DNA of 64,000 nt from Corynebacterium breve. Lineage in GTDB: Bacteria; Actinomycetota; Actinomycetes; Mycobacteriales; Mycobacteriaceae. This document shows positions 1-9,957 of this stretch, piece after piece. Numbering within the stretch: the first letter of the stretch is position 1; every line of letters starts with the position of its first letter. The DNA lies in assembly GCF_030252165.1 (NCBI RefSeq), contig NZ_CP126969.1, forward strand, positions 930,001-994,000, read 5' to 3'. Made by a program: the position numbers and the translations under genes. The notes below the pieces were generated by a model that saw only the letters and a list, made by a program, of their open reading frames with translations, was not told the DNA's origin and did no database searches.

Positions 1-2
1 GG

Positions 3-554
3 TTTCGTCCAGTTCTGGCGGAAATGGCGCAGCTAGGAAAGGCAAGTTTACGTTTGCGGGTGGAGGATGAATCGCAAACATTGGCACTCTTGCGACGAGG
101 CGATGTCCTTGGGGCGGTGACCAAAGAGTCCACGCCGGTGAGCGGTTGCGAGGTTACTTCGCTGAGCCCTCAGCGCTATCTCGCAGTTGCCGCACCTAGC
201 TTGGTCGCCGAGGGTATCAATTGGGCCACACTGCCCGTCCTGCGATTTGGGCCTGCGGACGGATTGCAGGATCAAATGCTGGATAGGCACCTCACCCTCG
301 GGGAGCGAGTTGAGCGGGCGGAGAGCATCATCCCCGATGTCTATGCGTTTACCGAGGCAATTTGCGTCGGGCTCGGGTGGGCGTTGCTCCCCGAGGTTCT
401 TGCGTCGGATCTCGTGGCACAAAAGCGGCTCGTTGTGCTTGACGACGAGCCATTGGAGGTTCCGCTTTACTGGCAACGCTGGAGGCTGGAATCGGAACTG
501 CTGAGTGCCTTAACTCAGGCCGTAATTAGTGCTGGAACGACTCCGGATGCTTGA
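3..554 (+). CDS. lysG: LysR-family regulator LysG/ArgP type, C-terminal part (5' truncated by window edge)
   Basis: The open frame runs in from the window edge and ends at 554, giving the last 183 residues. The sequence looks like the effector-binding half of a LysR-type regulator, with short alternating strands, a GLGWALLPE segment near the C-terminus and no helix-turn-helix (which would lie upstream). In C. glutamicum LysG, the activator of the lysine/arginine exporter LysE, lies just before a glutathione-transferase-like gene and then ilvD, and the same order follows here. The assignment therefore rests mainly on synteny plus the LysR-like fold. Its 3' end overlaps the convergent downstream gene by 29 bp. 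Confidence 0.72.
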   Translation, partial: FRPVLAEMAQLGKASLRLRVEDESQTLALLRRGDVLGAVTKESTPVSGCEVTSLSPQRYLAVAAPSLVAEGINWATLPVLRFGPADGLQDQMLDRHLTLGERVERAESIIPDVYAFTEAICVGLGWALLPEVLASDLVAQKRLVVLDDEPLEVPLYWQRWRLESELLSALTQAVISAGTTPDA

Positions 555-1599
555 CCTCTTCGCCAGTAGGGACCGGTCCGGGCAGGACGGTTCCTTCGGG
601 GAAAGGGGAACCCGGCAAATGGTCGCGCCCATGCGGTTCCATGATCGCTGACATGTCCGGGCCAGCAGGAACAATAGCGGTCGGGTTAATTTCTTGGTGG
701 GTAATGAAGTAGTGCTGCTTGATCTCGGTGAAGTCGGTGGTGTCCCCAAAGCCCGGAACTTGGAAGAGCTCCTTGAGGTAGCCCCACAGGTTCGGCATTT
801 CGGTCAGGCGCTGTCGCGAACACTTGAAATGCGAGTAATAGACAGGGTCGAAGCGCACCAAGGTAGGGAAGAGGTAGATGTCTGCAAGGGTGATGTGCTC
901 ACCCATTAGGAAGCGACGTGTGGACAGACGGTCTTCCAGCCAATCCATTGCCTTCCATAGGCGATCGTATGCCGTGTCGTATGCCTCTTGCGAGCCTGCG
1001 AAGCCACAGCGGTACACCCCGTTATTTACCTCGTGGTAAATCTCGGTGGTCACCTTATCGATTTCTGCACGTAAGTGCGCTGGATACAGATCGGGAGCAC
1101 CTTCACGGTGATACTGGGCCCACTCATCGATGAAATCGACTGGAATGGTCGGGAAGTTGTTGGTTACTACCTTCTTCGATGCGGTTTCGACGATCGCGGG
1201 CACCGTGATGCCGCGTGGGTAGTTGGGAAATCGATTGAAGTACGCATCCTGTAGAAAATGTAGACCAGTGGCGGGATCTTCCTCATTCGGGTCAAGGTCA
1301 AAGACCCACGAGCGACGGTCATGCGTCGGACCTGCAAGTCCCAGGGAGATGACATCTTCTAGGCCGAGGAGGCGGCGGGTAATTACCGTGCGATGGGCCC
1401 ATGGGCAAGCGCGTGCTGCCATCAGACGGTAACGACCGGGCTCGACAGGCCAGCTAAACGCGCCATTTTTCATGGCCTGTGGTGCATTCTTGGCAACGAG
1501 CTCGGCGGAGAAGCGGTCTTCAATATAAGTGGTGTCGCGCACAAATTCTCCGTCTGGGGAAGCATTTTGGGCGGGATCGTCCCACGTGGTCTTCGGCAT
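526..1599 (-). CDS. Xi-class glutathione S-transferase / glutathionyl-hydroquinone reductase-like protein
   Basis: 357 residues, starting at ATG 1599, which has AAGGAG seven bases upstream; the TTG at 1605 is less likely. The motif RACPWAHRT (Cys at about residue 65) is the CPWA active site of Xi-class transferases (YqjG/ECM4 family), which reductively remove thiol adducts from hydroquinones. The helical C-terminal GST domain follows, with conserved LADIYLFPTLVRFD. Corynebacteria make mycothiol rather than glutathione, so the physiological thiol is probably mycothiol; that is inference. It is convergent with and overlaps the lysG 3' end. Confidence 0.85.
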   Translation of the reverse strand: MPKTTWDDPAQNASPDGEFVRDTTYIEDRFSAELVAKNAPQAMKNGAFSWPVEPGRYRLMAARACPWAHRTVITRRLLGLEDVISLGLAGPTHDRRSWVFDLDPNEEDPATGLHFLQDAYFNRFPNYPRGITVPAIVETASKKVVTNNFPTIPVDFIDEWAQYHREGAPDLYPAHLRAEIDKVTTEIYHEVNNGVYRCGFAGSQEAYDTAYDRLWKAMDWLEDRLSTRRFLMGEHITLADIYLFPTLVRFDPVYYSHFKCSRQRLTEMPNLWGYLKELFQVPGFGDTTDFTEIKQHYFITHQEINPTAIVPAGPDMSAIMEPHGRDHLPGSPFPEGTVLPGPVPTGEEVKHPESFQH

Positions 1600-1739
1600 G
1601 GTCAAGCTCCTTAATTTGGTGATATAACAACAAGGTTAAGTGTGGTTTGTGTACCTGTCAATCACGAATTACCTACACAAGGCGGGAAAATCCCGCAGGC
1701 ACGCCGAGGGACCTAGCCAAGATTGCCGTGTCACTCGCA

Positions 1740-1752
1740 TAGATTTGGCCGT
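1740..1752 (+). promoter_or_regulatory. -10-like TAGATT, leaderless start of DoxX gene
   Basis: TAGATT at 1740-1745 lies seven bases before ATG 1753 and no ribosome-binding site is visible. Transcription would begin at or next to the start codon. Confidence 0.5.
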
Positions 1753-2622
1753 ATGAGCGACAAATCAACTAATCCGAATAACCAACATTTTGACAATCTT
1801 GATGACATGCAAGACCTCGACGTGCCTACCTATCAGGGCAATTCGTCCGACGCTTCAACCTCTATCTACCAGCGTTCCGGCAAAGCGGCCCCCGAGTCTG
1901 TCGGACCGCAGCAGCCGGCCACTGAGACGATTTCCATGGACCGCGGTAGCCAAAGCACCGCGGACACGGAATTCGCCCCAGTCTCTGAGAACTACGACAA
2001 CTACGAAAGTCCTCAGTACGTGTCGGCTCCCGCTACAGATTCAGCTGCAAACTCGGTCACCGTGGCCGACCGCACCGAGGTCGAAGAAGACAAACCAACT
2101 GAGCACCGACGTGGCACCATCGATTTCGGTTTGTTCTTGCTGCGTCTGCTGCTAGGTGGCTACCTGATCTTCTCGGCAGTTACGGTGTTTTTCCGCCTCG
2201 GAGGCAATGAGGGTCTGGGCGGGCTAGAGAAGGCATTTGCTGACTACGCTGCCGGTGACCTACTTGCCGTCATTGTTCCGACCCTGCAGCTAGCCGCTGG
2301 CGTCTTCCTCGTGCTGGGACTTCTCACTCCAGTTGCAGCTATGATCGCAACGATCGTCACGGGTTTCATGGCTCTCCACGAAGTGTCTGCAGCCAGTGCC
2401 GGTTTCAACGCCTTCTCCTGGCCAGAATCTGCTTGGCTCGCACTAATTCTTTTCGGCCTGTCGGTGGTTGTTCAATTTACCGGCCCTGGCCTGTACTCCT
2501 TTGACACTGGTCGCGGCTGGGCACGTCGCCCGCTGGTCAGCTCCTGGGTCTTCATCATCCTAGGCGTAGCTGGCGTTGTCGCTGCGTGGTGGTTCGGAAC
2601 CGGAATCAATCCGTTTGCCTAG
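1753..2622 (+). CDS. DoxX-family membrane protein with long acidic N-terminal region
   Basis: 289 residues. The first ~125 are polar, rich in Asp/Ser/Thr and probably disordered. From about residue 130 there are four hydrophobic segments in the DoxX arrangement (LRLLLGGYLIFSAV, VIVPTLQLAAGVFLVLGLL, the ALHEV-containing loop, LALILFGLSVVVQFTGPG) plus a last C-terminal helix. DoxX proteins are small inner-membrane proteins linked to thiol/redox balance in mycobacteria; a specific role here cannot be read from sequence. ATG 1753 is preferred to an upstream in-frame start because TAGATT lies just before it. The 3' end overlaps the convergent next gene by 63 bp. Confidence 0.78.
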   Translation: MSDKSTNPNNQHFDNLDDMQDLDVPTYQGNSSDASTSIYQRSGKAAPESVGPQQPATETISMDRGSQSTADTEFAPVSENYDNYESPQYVSAPATDSAANSVTVADRTEVEEDKPTEHRRGTIDFGLFLLRLLLGGYLIFSAVTVFFRLGGNEGLGGLEKAFADYAAGDLLAVIVPTLQLAAGVFLVLGLLTPVAAMIATIVTGFMALHEVSAASAGFNAFSWPESAWLALILFGLSVVVQFTGPGLYSFDTGRGWARRPLVSSWVFIILGVAGVVAAWWFGTGINPFA

Positions 2623-3867
2623 CACCGCTTCCGGTTGTGCTCGTGGCACTGTACGCAGCGCCACGGCTAGCGCAACCATCGTCGCGATAGCGAGCCAAAC
2701 GAAGTCGCTTACCAAGACTTTCTGCCAGATCGGCAATTCGAATACTTGAATCGCATCGCCGAACCACCACTTCGGTGGATTGGTCAGAACCAGCACCGCC
2801 CACAGTGCAACGATCGCGCTGAGGGCGGTGTCGTTGTTTCTGAACAAGGTAAAAATGCGCCAGGTAGCCACGGGCAGAATTAGTGCAAGCCACACCCAGT
2901 GGTGCGACCACGATACCGGCGAGATCAACAGCATAATCAGTGAGTTCACCAGGATAGCGTCAAGGACCATCTCGCGACGCAGCAACGCCCACATGAGCCA
3001 TCCGCCGAGGCCAATCGTCGTTAGTGAAAGTATGAGCCACAAGATATTCACCAACGACGAGTGCGTATCCAATTGCTCCTGCGATTCGGCAAAGCGCATG
3101 AGCACGCCCTTAATCGAGCTGTTGGACTGATATGAAGAATCGACGCCAAACTCATTGCCCGAGTTCATTCCCAGCAAAGTAGTGGAGAAATACTCCACAG
3201 TGGCATCCCAACGCACGGCAGCTGCCACTAACGTCGCGCCAACAGCCGACGCTGCGGTGACAAAAATCGCCCGGAATTCCTTGCGAAGCAGGAACACCAA
3301 ACACATTGCAAGGGGAGTGATCTTGATAGCCGCGGCGATCCCGATCCAGAATCCACGAGGTAAACGACGCTTTCGGGGCACAAGATCCAAGAACACAAGG
3401 CCCATGATCACCATGTTGATCTGTGCGAAGCCTTGGTTCAGTACAACGGGCTCGATCATCATTCCAACGACCCACGCCACAACGATGACAGCCCAGCGCT
3501 CCCACTGACCTGCCTTCGGAAGAAGATGCTTGAAGATGTAGTACAAACACGCCAAGAGCAACACATCTGAGATAACGATCATGATGTTGCCCGCCATGTC
3601 GTCGCTAATGAAACTAGGCGTGAGGGGAGCCAAGACTAACGCACCAAAAGGTGGGTAAATAAATGGCAACGCGAGGTCGCCCGCGTACATCGGTTGCGAG
3701 TACACCTCGCCACCCGAGAAAAACGCGCGTGCGCCCTCGCGATAGATGATCATGTCAACGGGGAAGTTTGTCTGCGCAATATGCAGCCAGATTGCCCCAA
3801 GGCCTGCGGCCAACCCCAGAACCGTGACGAACCGGGGCAGGAGTTGGCGGAGATCAAGATCGTTCAT
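2560..3867 (-). CDS. GT87/DUF2029-type polyprenyl-phosphate-dependent glycosyltransferase
   Basis: 435 residues with about 10-12 hydrophobic segments. Near the N-terminus, in the first outside loop, is NFPVDMIIYREGARAFFSG, containing the acidic VDxxIYxxGA signature of GT-C enzymes of family GT87 (PimE mannosyltransferase, AftC arabinosyltransferase). FIYPPFGALVLAPL and the SWSHHWVW segment are also typical. Such enzymes extend lipomannan or arabinogalactan outside the membrane using a decaprenyl-phosphate sugar. Which sugar is transferred is not decidable from sequence. It lies ten bases downstream of ilvD on the same strand. Confidence 0.75.
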   Translation of the reverse strand: MNDLDLRQLLPRFVTVLGLAAGLGAIWLHIAQTNFPVDMIIYREGARAFFSGGEVYSQPMYAGDLALPFIYPPFGALVLAPLTPSFISDDMAGNIMIVISDVLLLACLYYIFKHLLPKAGQWERWAVIVVAWVVGMMIEPVVLNQGFAQINMVIMGLVFLDLVPRKRRLPRGFWIGIAAAIKITPLAMCLVFLLRKEFRAIFVTAASAVGATLVAAAVRWDATVEYFSTTLLGMNSGNEFGVDSSYQSNSSIKGVLMRFAESQEQLDTHSSLVNILWLILSLTTIGLGGWLMWALLRREMVLDAILVNSLIMLLISPVSWSHHWVWLALILPVATWRIFTLFRNNDTALSAIVALWAVLVLTNPPKWWFGDAIQVFELPIWQKVLVSDFVWLAIATMVALAVALRTVPRAQPEAVLGKRIDSGSEPPRSDNASYA

Positions 3868-3877
3868 TTAGGCCATA

Positions 3878-5719
3878 TTAGTCCACGTGTCGTACAGCAC
3901 CCTTGTCAGCACTTGTAGCCATCTTGGCATATGCCCGTAGCGCCTTGGACACCGTGCGTTCGCGCTTCGGGGTCCACTGGCTCTCAGACGCCTCCATCGC
4001 CTGACGACGACGCTCAAGCTCGGTTTCATCAACATCCAGCGAAAGCTGGCGGTTGTTTACAGAGATGCTGATGGTGTCACCGTTTTCGATCAACCCAATC
4101 AGCCCCTTGTGAGCTGCCTCTGGAGAGATGTGGCCGATAGACAATCCGGAAGTACCTCCGGAGAAGCGGCCGTCCGTGATAAGTGCGCATTTCTTGCCCA
4201 ACCCGGCGCCCTTGAGGAAGGAAGTCGGGTGCAGCATTTCCTGCATTCCTGGGCCGCCGGCTGGACCTTCATAACGGATTACGACGACCTCGCCCGCCTG
4301 CACCTCACGGTTCAAGATCATAGAAACTGCCTGCTCCTGGGAATCGACAACTCGGGCTGGCCCGGAAAACTCCCACAGTTCTTCCTCCACGCCTGCAGTC
4401 TTGAGCACTGCGCCGTCCGGAGCGAGGTTGCCACGCAATACGACGAGGCCACCGTCCGCGGTGTGTGCGTGCTCGACATCGTGAATGACGCCGTCGACTG
4501 GATCCTTATCCAGGGTTTCCCAGCGGTTGGACTGAGAGAAAGCCTCGGTGGAGCGAACGCCACCTGGAGCTGCATAGAAGAGCTCTTCCGCCTCCTCAGT
4601 TGCCGCGCCGCCGCGGATGTCCCAATCGTTGAGCCAATCATTGAGGTTGTCGTACTTGATGGAACGAACGTCTGCGGTCAACTTGCCGGCGCGGTTGAGC
4701 TCGCCGAGGATTGCGGGGATGCCACCTGCGCGGTGCACATCCTCCACGTGTGCTGTGCCATTTGGCGCAACCTTGGACAGGCACGGGATGACGTGGGAAA
4801 GCTCATCGATATCGGTGAGATCAAAGTCAATCTCACCTTCCTGTGCTGCAGCCAAGGTGTGGAGGATGGTGTTGGAGGAGCCGCCCATCGCCATATCAAG
4901 TGCCATGGCGTTGCGGAATGCATCGCGGTTTGCGATGTTGCGAGGAAGAACCGATTCGTCCTCATTGCCGTAGTAAGCCTGGCACAACTCCATGACGGTC
5001 TGGCCTGCCTTAACGAAAAGATCCCGTCGAGCAGAGTGCGTTGCCAAAGTGGTCCCGTTACCCGGCAGGGACAGGCCGAGAGCCTCTGTGAGGCAGTTCA
5101 TCGAGTTTGCAGTAAACATGCCTGAGCAGGACCCACAAGTTGGGCATGCAGAATCGACAACAGCATCGAGCTCTGCGTCAGAGACGTTGTCGTCTGCGGA
5201 CAGCGAGATGGCATCGATGAGGTCGGTCGCGGCTCGAGCCACACCATCAACGACGACTGCCTTGCCTGCTTCCATCGGCCCACCGGAGACGAAGACGGCA
5301 GGGATGTTCAGACGCATCGCAGCGTTGAGCATGCCTGGGGTGATTTTGTCGCAGTTGGAAATGCAGACCATTGCATCAGCAGTGTGCGCATTGACCATGT
5401 ACTCCACCGAGTCCGCGATGATTTCACGGGAAGGCAGGGAATACAGCATGCCGCCGTGGCCCATGGCAATGCCATCGTCTACTGCAATGGTGTTGAATTC
5501 CTTCGGCACGCCACCTGCAGCACGAACTGCTTCCGCGACGATGTCGCCAACGTTTTTCAGATGAACGTGGCCGGGTACGAACTGGGTGTAGGAGTTCACG
5601 ATGGCAACGATTGGCTTGCCAAATTCGTTGTCCTTGGTGCCAGTTGCCTTCCACAGGGCGCGTGCACCTGCTGCTTGGCGGCCGACTGTGGTGACTTTAG
5701 ATCGAAGAGGGAAGACCAT
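3878..5719 (-). CDS. ilvD: Dihydroxy-acid dehydratase IlvD
   Basis: 613 residues, full length for the family. The enzyme dehydrates 2,3-dihydroxy-isovalerate and 2,3-dihydroxy-3-methylvalerate to the keto acids that give valine and isoleucine. Iron-sulfur cluster cysteines are visible in [12 protein letters not shown] (Cys119, Cys123) and [17 protein letters not shown] (Cys192, Cys195, Cys198). The C-terminal [23 protein letters not shown] block is intact. The start ATG 5719 has GGAGTGAA directly upstream, and that ribosome site lies in the last codons of the PH-domain gene, so the two genes are probably co-transcribed. ilvBNC lies about 2.4 kb away on the other strand. Confidence 0.97.
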   Translation of the reverse strand: MVFPLRSKVTTVGRQAAGARALWKATGTKDNEFGKPIVAIVNSYTQFVPGHVHLKNVGDIVAEAVRAAGGVPKEFNTIAVDDGIAMGHGGMLYSLPSREIIADSVEYMVNAHTADAMVCISNCDKITPGMLNAAMRLNIPAVFVSGGPMEAGKAVVVDGVARAATDLIDAISLSADDNVSDAELDAVVDSACPTCGSCSGMFTANSMNCLTEALGLSLPGNGTTLATHSARRDLFVKAGQTVMELCQAYYGNEDESVLPRNIANRDAFRNAMALDMAMGGSSNTILHTLAAAQEGEIDFDLTDIDELSHVIPCLSKVAPNGTAHVEDVHRAGGIPAILGELNRAGKLTADVRSIKYDNLNDWLNDWDIRGGAATEEAEELFYAAPGGVRSTEAFSQSNRWETLDKDPVDGVIHDVEHAHTADGGLVVLRGNLAPDGAVLKTAGVEEELWEFSGPARVVDSQEQAVSMILNREVQAGEVVVIRYEGPAGGPGMQEMLHPTSFLKGAGLGKKCALITDGRFSGGTSGLSIGHISPEAAHKGLIGLIENGDTISISVNNRQLSLDVDETELERRRQAMEASESQWTPKRERTVSKALRAYAKMATSADKGAVRHVD

Positions 5720-5720
5720 T

Positions 5721-6224
5721 TCACTCCTTAGTTTCTTTGTGTTCGTGTTGTGCGAATTCTTCTTTTGTCATGAGGACCTGGTGACCATCTTTATGGTGCA
5801 CCTCGACTTTGCTATCGGCCGCTTCGATTCCAGCGGTAAGTGCATCGGGGATGCGACCTTTCGAAGCTGCTTCAAGTTTTGGAAGCGAGTTGAAAGTCAC
5901 CCCTGGCAGCATGTACTTGTTGTCGTCTTTGTCAACGGCGCTGGCGCGAGATCCGGTAAAAGCAACGCCATTGAAATCGCTCCAAGGAATGGAAACGTTT
6001 TTGCGGAAGAGGTAGCTGATTGCGATGCCTTCGTCGTCTACGCGTGTGCTGGCTTTGTAAACCCACACGATAAACAGGATTGGGAGGATCAAGATCCACC
6101 CAAGGCGCAGTGGAGCCCAGGATATTCCAATCATGGCGATAAACATCATCATGACCGTGGCGACCACGTGCGTCTTTTCTGGCCGGAAATAGGTGGCATC
6201 CGGCTGTTCTGCTTCGGAACTCAT
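5721..6224 (-). CDS. Small membrane protein with bacterial PH domain
   Basis: 167 residues from ATG 6224. Two adjacent hydrophobic segments ([17 protein letters not shown] and [16 protein letters not shown]) are followed by a bPH_6-like domain beginning [21 protein letters not shown]. The same architecture occurs between ilvD and the MscCG gene in C. glutamicum. Function unknown. Two further in-frame ATGs lie upstream (6233, 6242). ATG 6224 is chosen because TAGCAT lies seven bases before it. The stop is one base from the ilvD start. Confidence 0.75.
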   Translation of the reverse strand: MSSEAEQPDATYFRPEKTHVVATVMMMFIAMIGISWAPLRLGWILILPILFIVWVYKASTRVDDEGIAISYLFRKNVSIPWSDFNGVAFTGSRASAVDKDDNKYMLPGVTFNSLPKLEAASKGRIPDALTAGIEAADSKVEVHHKDGHQVLMTKEEFAQHEHKETKE

Positions 6225-6237
6225 GGTAGACATGCTA
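6225..6237 (-). promoter_or_regulatory. -10-like TAGCAT, leaderless start of PH-domain gene
   Basis: On the minus strand TAGCAT (6237-6232) precedes ATG 6224 by seven bases with no Shine-Dalgarno sequence. Confidence 0.45.
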
Positions 6238-6252
6238 GCCAATCGCGTCTCA

Positions 6253-7800
6253 CTATTGTGCAGTGGCTGTCTCAGAATCGGTTTGTGGCGGGAATTCCGT
6301 CTCCGGTGGAACGTCTACTGCCTCAGTTGGCTGCACCTGCGGTGATGGCTGCGGTGATGGCTGCGGCGCGTTTTGCGGGGCATAGTTACTCGTCGGAGCC
6401 GCAGTGGTGGGCTCGGTTGAGGGGTACTCAGTTGGGGTGGCTGGTTCCTCTGGATACGTCGTCGGAATTGGTGTTGATTCGGGCTCGCTTGTTGGCGTTG
6501 GAGTAAGTTCTGGTTCCGGTGTTTCGCTTTGCGACGTAAACGTGGACGGAGGTGCCAGCACTCCCGAAAAGTACTCATCATCGACAGTGCCGGAAGCGCT
6601 CATTCCACGCAGTAGTAATAGGACAAAGAACAACACGATCAAAGCAGCTGAAGACGCGCGCATGCGTCCGCCGGCCGTCAAGATAGATTGGAGTTTGGTC
6701 ATCGGAAGCGGTGCATCATCTTCCTCGTCCTCACTGGAGAAATCACTCGAGGCGTCGCGTGCGGCTGGGTCCTCGCCGTCGCCTTCGTCGAAAAGCTCTG
6801 GCACACCAGGCTGGGTGGAATCATTGGCAGGTGTATTTTCACTTTCGATGATCGTCGTTTCTCCTGTGACTGGTTCAAATTCCTGGGTCGGAGTGGGGTC
6901 GACAAGGGGCAGCGCAGGGGTGCGGACATCGTCGATGAGTTCACCCGAGACAGTGGTGGCAGAGCCGTACTCGTTCCAAAACTCGTTGAGGATTGACATG
7001 CGGATCGCGCGCTCGACAAGCCACTGGGAGCCAGCCTTGACTTGAATCATCAGTCGCATATCTACGGTCCATGGCATGCCCACGGTAGAAGGGGGATTCA
7101 CCCCGACTGCTGGGTGCACCTCAAGATCGCCGATGATTTCGGATCGCACGTCGTGTCGTCGCAAAGCTCGGCGCGTGGCTTGTTCGGTGCGATGAAGTGT
7201 CTCTTCAGCATTGGCAGACCCAAGTAACGGCACGGGGATCACTACGACGGCGCGGGACCAGTAGTGGGAGCGGTTGATACAAATGCGTGCGGTGGAGTTT
7301 GGGATATTCACCGTGGACTGGTCGATCGTGCGGATCTGGGTCGAGCGCATTGTGACCTGGATGACGGTGCCTTCCACGCTGACACCGTTGCCCTCGAATG
7401 CAACCCAGTCGCCTACGCCGTACTGCTTCTCCGAGATGATGAAAAAGCCCGCAAGGAAGTCCGCGATGATGCTCTGAGCGCCGAAACCGATGGCGGCGGA
7501 AACAACCGTGGCGGGAATTGCAGCACCGGCAAAGGAGAACCCGAGCTGTTGCAAGAGCAGCACAAGCAAGACGAAGTAGGCAATGAGCTGAGCAATGTAA
7601 ACGCCTACGCCAGCCAGCGCGAGCTTGCCCTTTCCTTCCTGTTCGTCGCTTTGTCTAGCAACGCGCGCTTCAAGGACGCGGTTGGCAAAGCGACCAGCGC
7701 GGGGGACCAGCATGGTCAGCACGATCAAAATAGCGATATTGACACCAGGACCTGCAATCCAGCGCCACAGAGAAGTGAAAAGTAACTCAAACGGGATCAT
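6253..7800 (-). CDS. mscCG: Mechanosensitive channel MscS family, MscCG-type glutamate exporter
   Basis: 515 residues. The N-terminal ~280 residues are a MscS core: TM1 near residue 15, TM2 around 70-90, and the pore helix region with GFGAQSIIADFLAGFFII, then the beta domain (VGDWVAFEGNGVSVEGTV). Unlike plain MscS there is a long extension: an acidic linker, an extra membrane segment (SSAALIVLFFVLLLLRG) near residue 405 and a Pro/Thr/Glu/Ser-rich tail. This is the layout of C. glutamicum MscCG (NCgl1221/Cg1434), the channel responsible for most glutamate efflux, also encoded between ilvD and ilvB. It probably exports glutamate and relieves osmotic downshock; that is by homology. Confidence 0.88.
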   Translation of the reverse strand: MIPFELLFTSLWRWIAGPGVNIAILIVLTMLVPRAGRFANRVLEARVARQSDEQEGKGKLALAGVGVYIAQLIAYFVLLVLLLQQLGFSFAGAAIPATVVSAAIGFGAQSIIADFLAGFFIISEKQYGVGDWVAFEGNGVSVEGTVIQVTMRSTQIRTIDQSTVNIPNSTARICINRSHYWSRAVVVIPVPLLGSANAEETLHRTEQATRRALRRHDVRSEIIGDLEVHPAVGVNPPSTVGMPWTVDMRLMIQVKAGSQWLVERAIRMSILNEFWNEYGSATTVSGELIDDVRTPALPLVDPTPTQEFEPVTGETTIIESENTPANDSTQPGVPELFDEGDGEDPAARDASSDFSSEDEEDDAPLPMTKLQSILTAGGRMRASSAALIVLFFVLLLLRGMSASGTVDDEYFSGVLAPPSTFTSQSETPEPELTPTPTSEPESTPIPTTYPEEPATPTEYPSTEPTTAAPTSNYAPQNAPQPSPQPSPQVQPTEAVDVPPETEFPPQTDSETATAQ

Positions 7801-7860
7801 AGTGCCCCCAAGTTATCCCCCTATATATGTAACCAGCTGTGAAGTGTGTATTATTAGCCC

Positions 7861-7908
7861 ATGATCATTTTGCGACTAGTAGTGGTACCGACGCGGCGCC
7901 TGCCGTGA
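7861..7908 (+). CDS. ilvBNC leader peptide (15 aa)
   Basis: A 16-codon frame encodes M-I-I-L-R-L-V-V-V-P-T-R-R-L-P followed by TGA. Eight of its fifteen residues are Ile, Leu or Val, the three end products of the pathway. Leader peptides of this kind control C. glutamicum ilvBNC by transcription attenuation. Ribosome stalling at the Ile/Leu/Val codons when these amino acids are scarce would favour an antiterminator over the terminator that follows at 7942. Confidence 0.85.
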   Translation: MIILRLVVVPTRRLP

Positions 7909-7941
7909 CGGTGAGAAATCACTTCTCGTCGTTGTGCAAGC

Positions 7942-7985
7942 GCCCTCGACAGCACCCACCCGTAGTGCTGGACGAGGGCTTTGTT
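7942..7985 (+). terminator. ilvBNC attenuator terminator
   Basis: GCCCTCG (7942-7948) and CAGCAC (7950-7955) pair with GTGCTG (7965-7970) and CGAGGGC (7973-7979), with a small A/GA bulge and a nine-base loop, followed by TTTGTT. It lies between the leader peptide and ilvB, the position expected for an attenuator. Confidence 0.85.
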
Positions 7986-8082
7986 ATGTGGTCGCGCAAC
8001 ACTTACGGCTAAACACTTCGATCCGCCACCCCTGGGTCGTGAATTCGTTTACAACCAACTCTTTTTGAAGGAGCTTTCAAAA

Positions 8083-9951
8083 GTGGCAGCTTCCAATAAG
8101 CCAACACCTGCGAAGGTCGCCAAGAAGGCGACTAACGCAGCTCCGGAGCGCATGACTGGTGCAGAAGCCATCGTGCGAAGCCTGATCGAACTGGGAACCG
8201 ATCTTGTATTCGGTCTCCCAGGCGGTGCGGTGCTTCCTCTCTATGAGGCACTGTACGCAGCGCCTGAACTCCGTCACGTGCTCGTGCGCCACGAGCAGGG
8301 CGCAGGACATGCAGCAGAAGGCTACGCACACTCTTCTGGCCGCGTCGGCGTTTGCATTGCGACCTCGGGCCCAGGTGCGACAAACCTGGTCACCGCAATT
8401 GCAGATGCACACCTTGACTCCGTGCCAATTGTCGCGATCACCGGTCAGGTCGGTTCCCAGCTCTTGGGTACTGATGCTTTCCAAGAGGCAGACATTCGTG
8501 GTGTCACCATGCCGATTACCAAGCACAACTTCATGGTGACCGATGCAGCCGAGATTCCAGCGGCCATCGCTTCGGCATTCCACCTTGCAGAGACTGGTCG
8601 CCCAGGCCCAGTCTTGGTCGACATCCCGAAGGATGTTCAAAACGCGGAAATGGACTTCTCCTGGCCGCCAGTCATTGACTTGCCCGGCTACAAGCCAGTG
8701 ACTACTCCTCACTCGCGCCAGATTTCCCAGGCTGCAAAGATGATTGCAGAAGCACAACGCCCAGTCCTCTACATCGGCGGTGGCGTTGTTAAGGCGAACG
8801 CAAACAAAGAGCTGCTCGCCTTTGCTGAATACACCGGTATCCCTGTTGTGACCACTCTGATGGCACTGGGCGCATTCCCGGAGTCCCACGAACTGCACAT
8901 GGGCATGCCTGGTATGCACGGCACCGTTCCAGCAGTCGGCGCTCTGCAGGAATCTGATCTCTTGATCACCATCGGTGCGCGTTTCGACGACCGCGTAACC
9001 GGCGACCCTGACGCATTCGCGCCGGGCGCCAAGGTTGTCCACGCTGATGTTGACCCAGCGGAGATCGGCAAGATCCGTCCAGTTGATGTCCCTATTGTTG
9101 GCGACGCAAAGGAAGTGCTCCACGCGCTCCTGGATAACTTCAAGAAATCGAAGAAGGTCGAACGACCAGATATCGAGCCTTGGCTGAACTACCTCAACGG
9201 CTTGAAAGAGCGTTTCCCACGCGGATACGAACCACAGTCAGACGGTTCTCTGTCACCGCAGTTTGTCATCGAGACCTTGAGCAAAGAGGTTGGCCCTGAG
9301 GCTGTCTACGTCTCCGGCGTTGGCCAGCACCAGATGTGGTCGGCACAGTTCCTCGATTTCGAGCACCCACGCACGTGGCTCAACTCCGGTGGCCTGGGCA
9401 CCATGGGCTACGCAATCCCAGCTGCCTTGGGTGCAAAGGCCGGTTGCCCGGACAAGGAAGTCTGGGCAATCGACGGCGATGGCTGCTTCCAGATGACAAA
9501 CCAGGAAATCACCACTGCTGCCGTCGAAGGGTTCCCATTTAAGGTTGCTCTGATCAACAATGGAAACTTAGGCATGGTTCGCCAGTGGCAGACACTGTTC
9601 TACGACAAGCACTACTCCCACACCAAGCTGCATCAAGACACACACTATGTGCCGGATTTCTTGCAGCTGTCTGAAGCGCTGGGAGCAGAGGCGATTCGCG
9701 TAACCAAGGAAGAGGAGGTTCTTCCGGCAATCCGCAAGGCGCGTGAGATCAATGATCGCCCAGTGGTCATTGACTTCGTCGTTGGCGAGGACGCTCAGGT
9801 GTGGCCAATGATCGCCGCTGGCAACTCGAACTCCGAAATCCAGTACGCGCGTGGACTCCGCCCATTCTTTGACGAGGACGAGTCCGCTGCGGAATCTCCT
9901 GCGGAAATCGACGAAGTGATGGATGCTTTGTCCGAAAAGAAGGGTAGGTAA
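8083..9951 (+). CDS. ilvB: Acetolactate synthase large subunit IlvB
   Basis: 622 residues. It condenses two pyruvates, or pyruvate and 2-ketobutyrate, to acetolactate or acetohydroxybutyrate, using thiamine diphosphate, Mg and FAD. Visible are the N-terminal ThDP domain with [15 protein letters not shown] and the catalytic Glu in [14 protein letters not shown], a central FAD-binding region, and the ThDP-binding [15 protein letters not shown]...[11 protein letters not shown] segment. GTG 8083 is chosen because GAAGGAG (8067-8073) lies nine bases upstream and the encoded start matches the family; the longer frame from 7981 would run through the attenuator. First gene of ilvBN(C). Confidence 0.96.
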   Translation: MAASNKPTPAKVAKKATNAAPERMTGAEAIVRSLIELGTDLVFGLPGGAVLPLYEALYAAPELRHVLVRHEQGAGHAAEGYAHSSGRVGVCIATSGPGATNLVTAIADAHLDSVPIVAITGQVGSQLLGTDAFQEADIRGVTMPITKHNFMVTDAAEIPAAIASAFHLAETGRPGPVLVDIPKDVQNAEMDFSWPPVIDLPGYKPVTTPHSRQISQAAKMIAEAQRPVLYIGGGVVKANANKELLAFAEYTGIPVVTTLMALGAFPESHELHMGMPGMHGTVPAVGALQESDLLITIGARFDDRVTGDPDAFAPGAKVVHADVDPAEIGKIRPVDVPIVGDAKEVLHALLDNFKKSKKVERPDIEPWLNYLNGLKERFPRGYEPQSDGSLSPQFVIETLSKEVGPEAVYVSGVGQHQMWSAQFLDFEHPRTWLNSGGLGTMGYAIPAALGAKAGCPDKEVWAIDGDGCFQMTNQEITTAAVEGFPFKVALINNGNLGMVRQWQTLFYDKHYSHTKLHQDTHYVPDFLQLSEALGAEAIRVTKEEEVLPAIRKAREINDRPVVIDFVVGEDAQVWPMIAAGNSNSEIQYARGLRPFFDEDESAAESPAEIDEVMDALSEKKGR

Positions 9952-9957
9952 TTCACA

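Noticed and set aside
4109..5125. 338-codon open frame on the plus strand
   Set aside because: It lies wholly antisense to ilvD, a complete and well-conserved gene; its product has no recognisable features.
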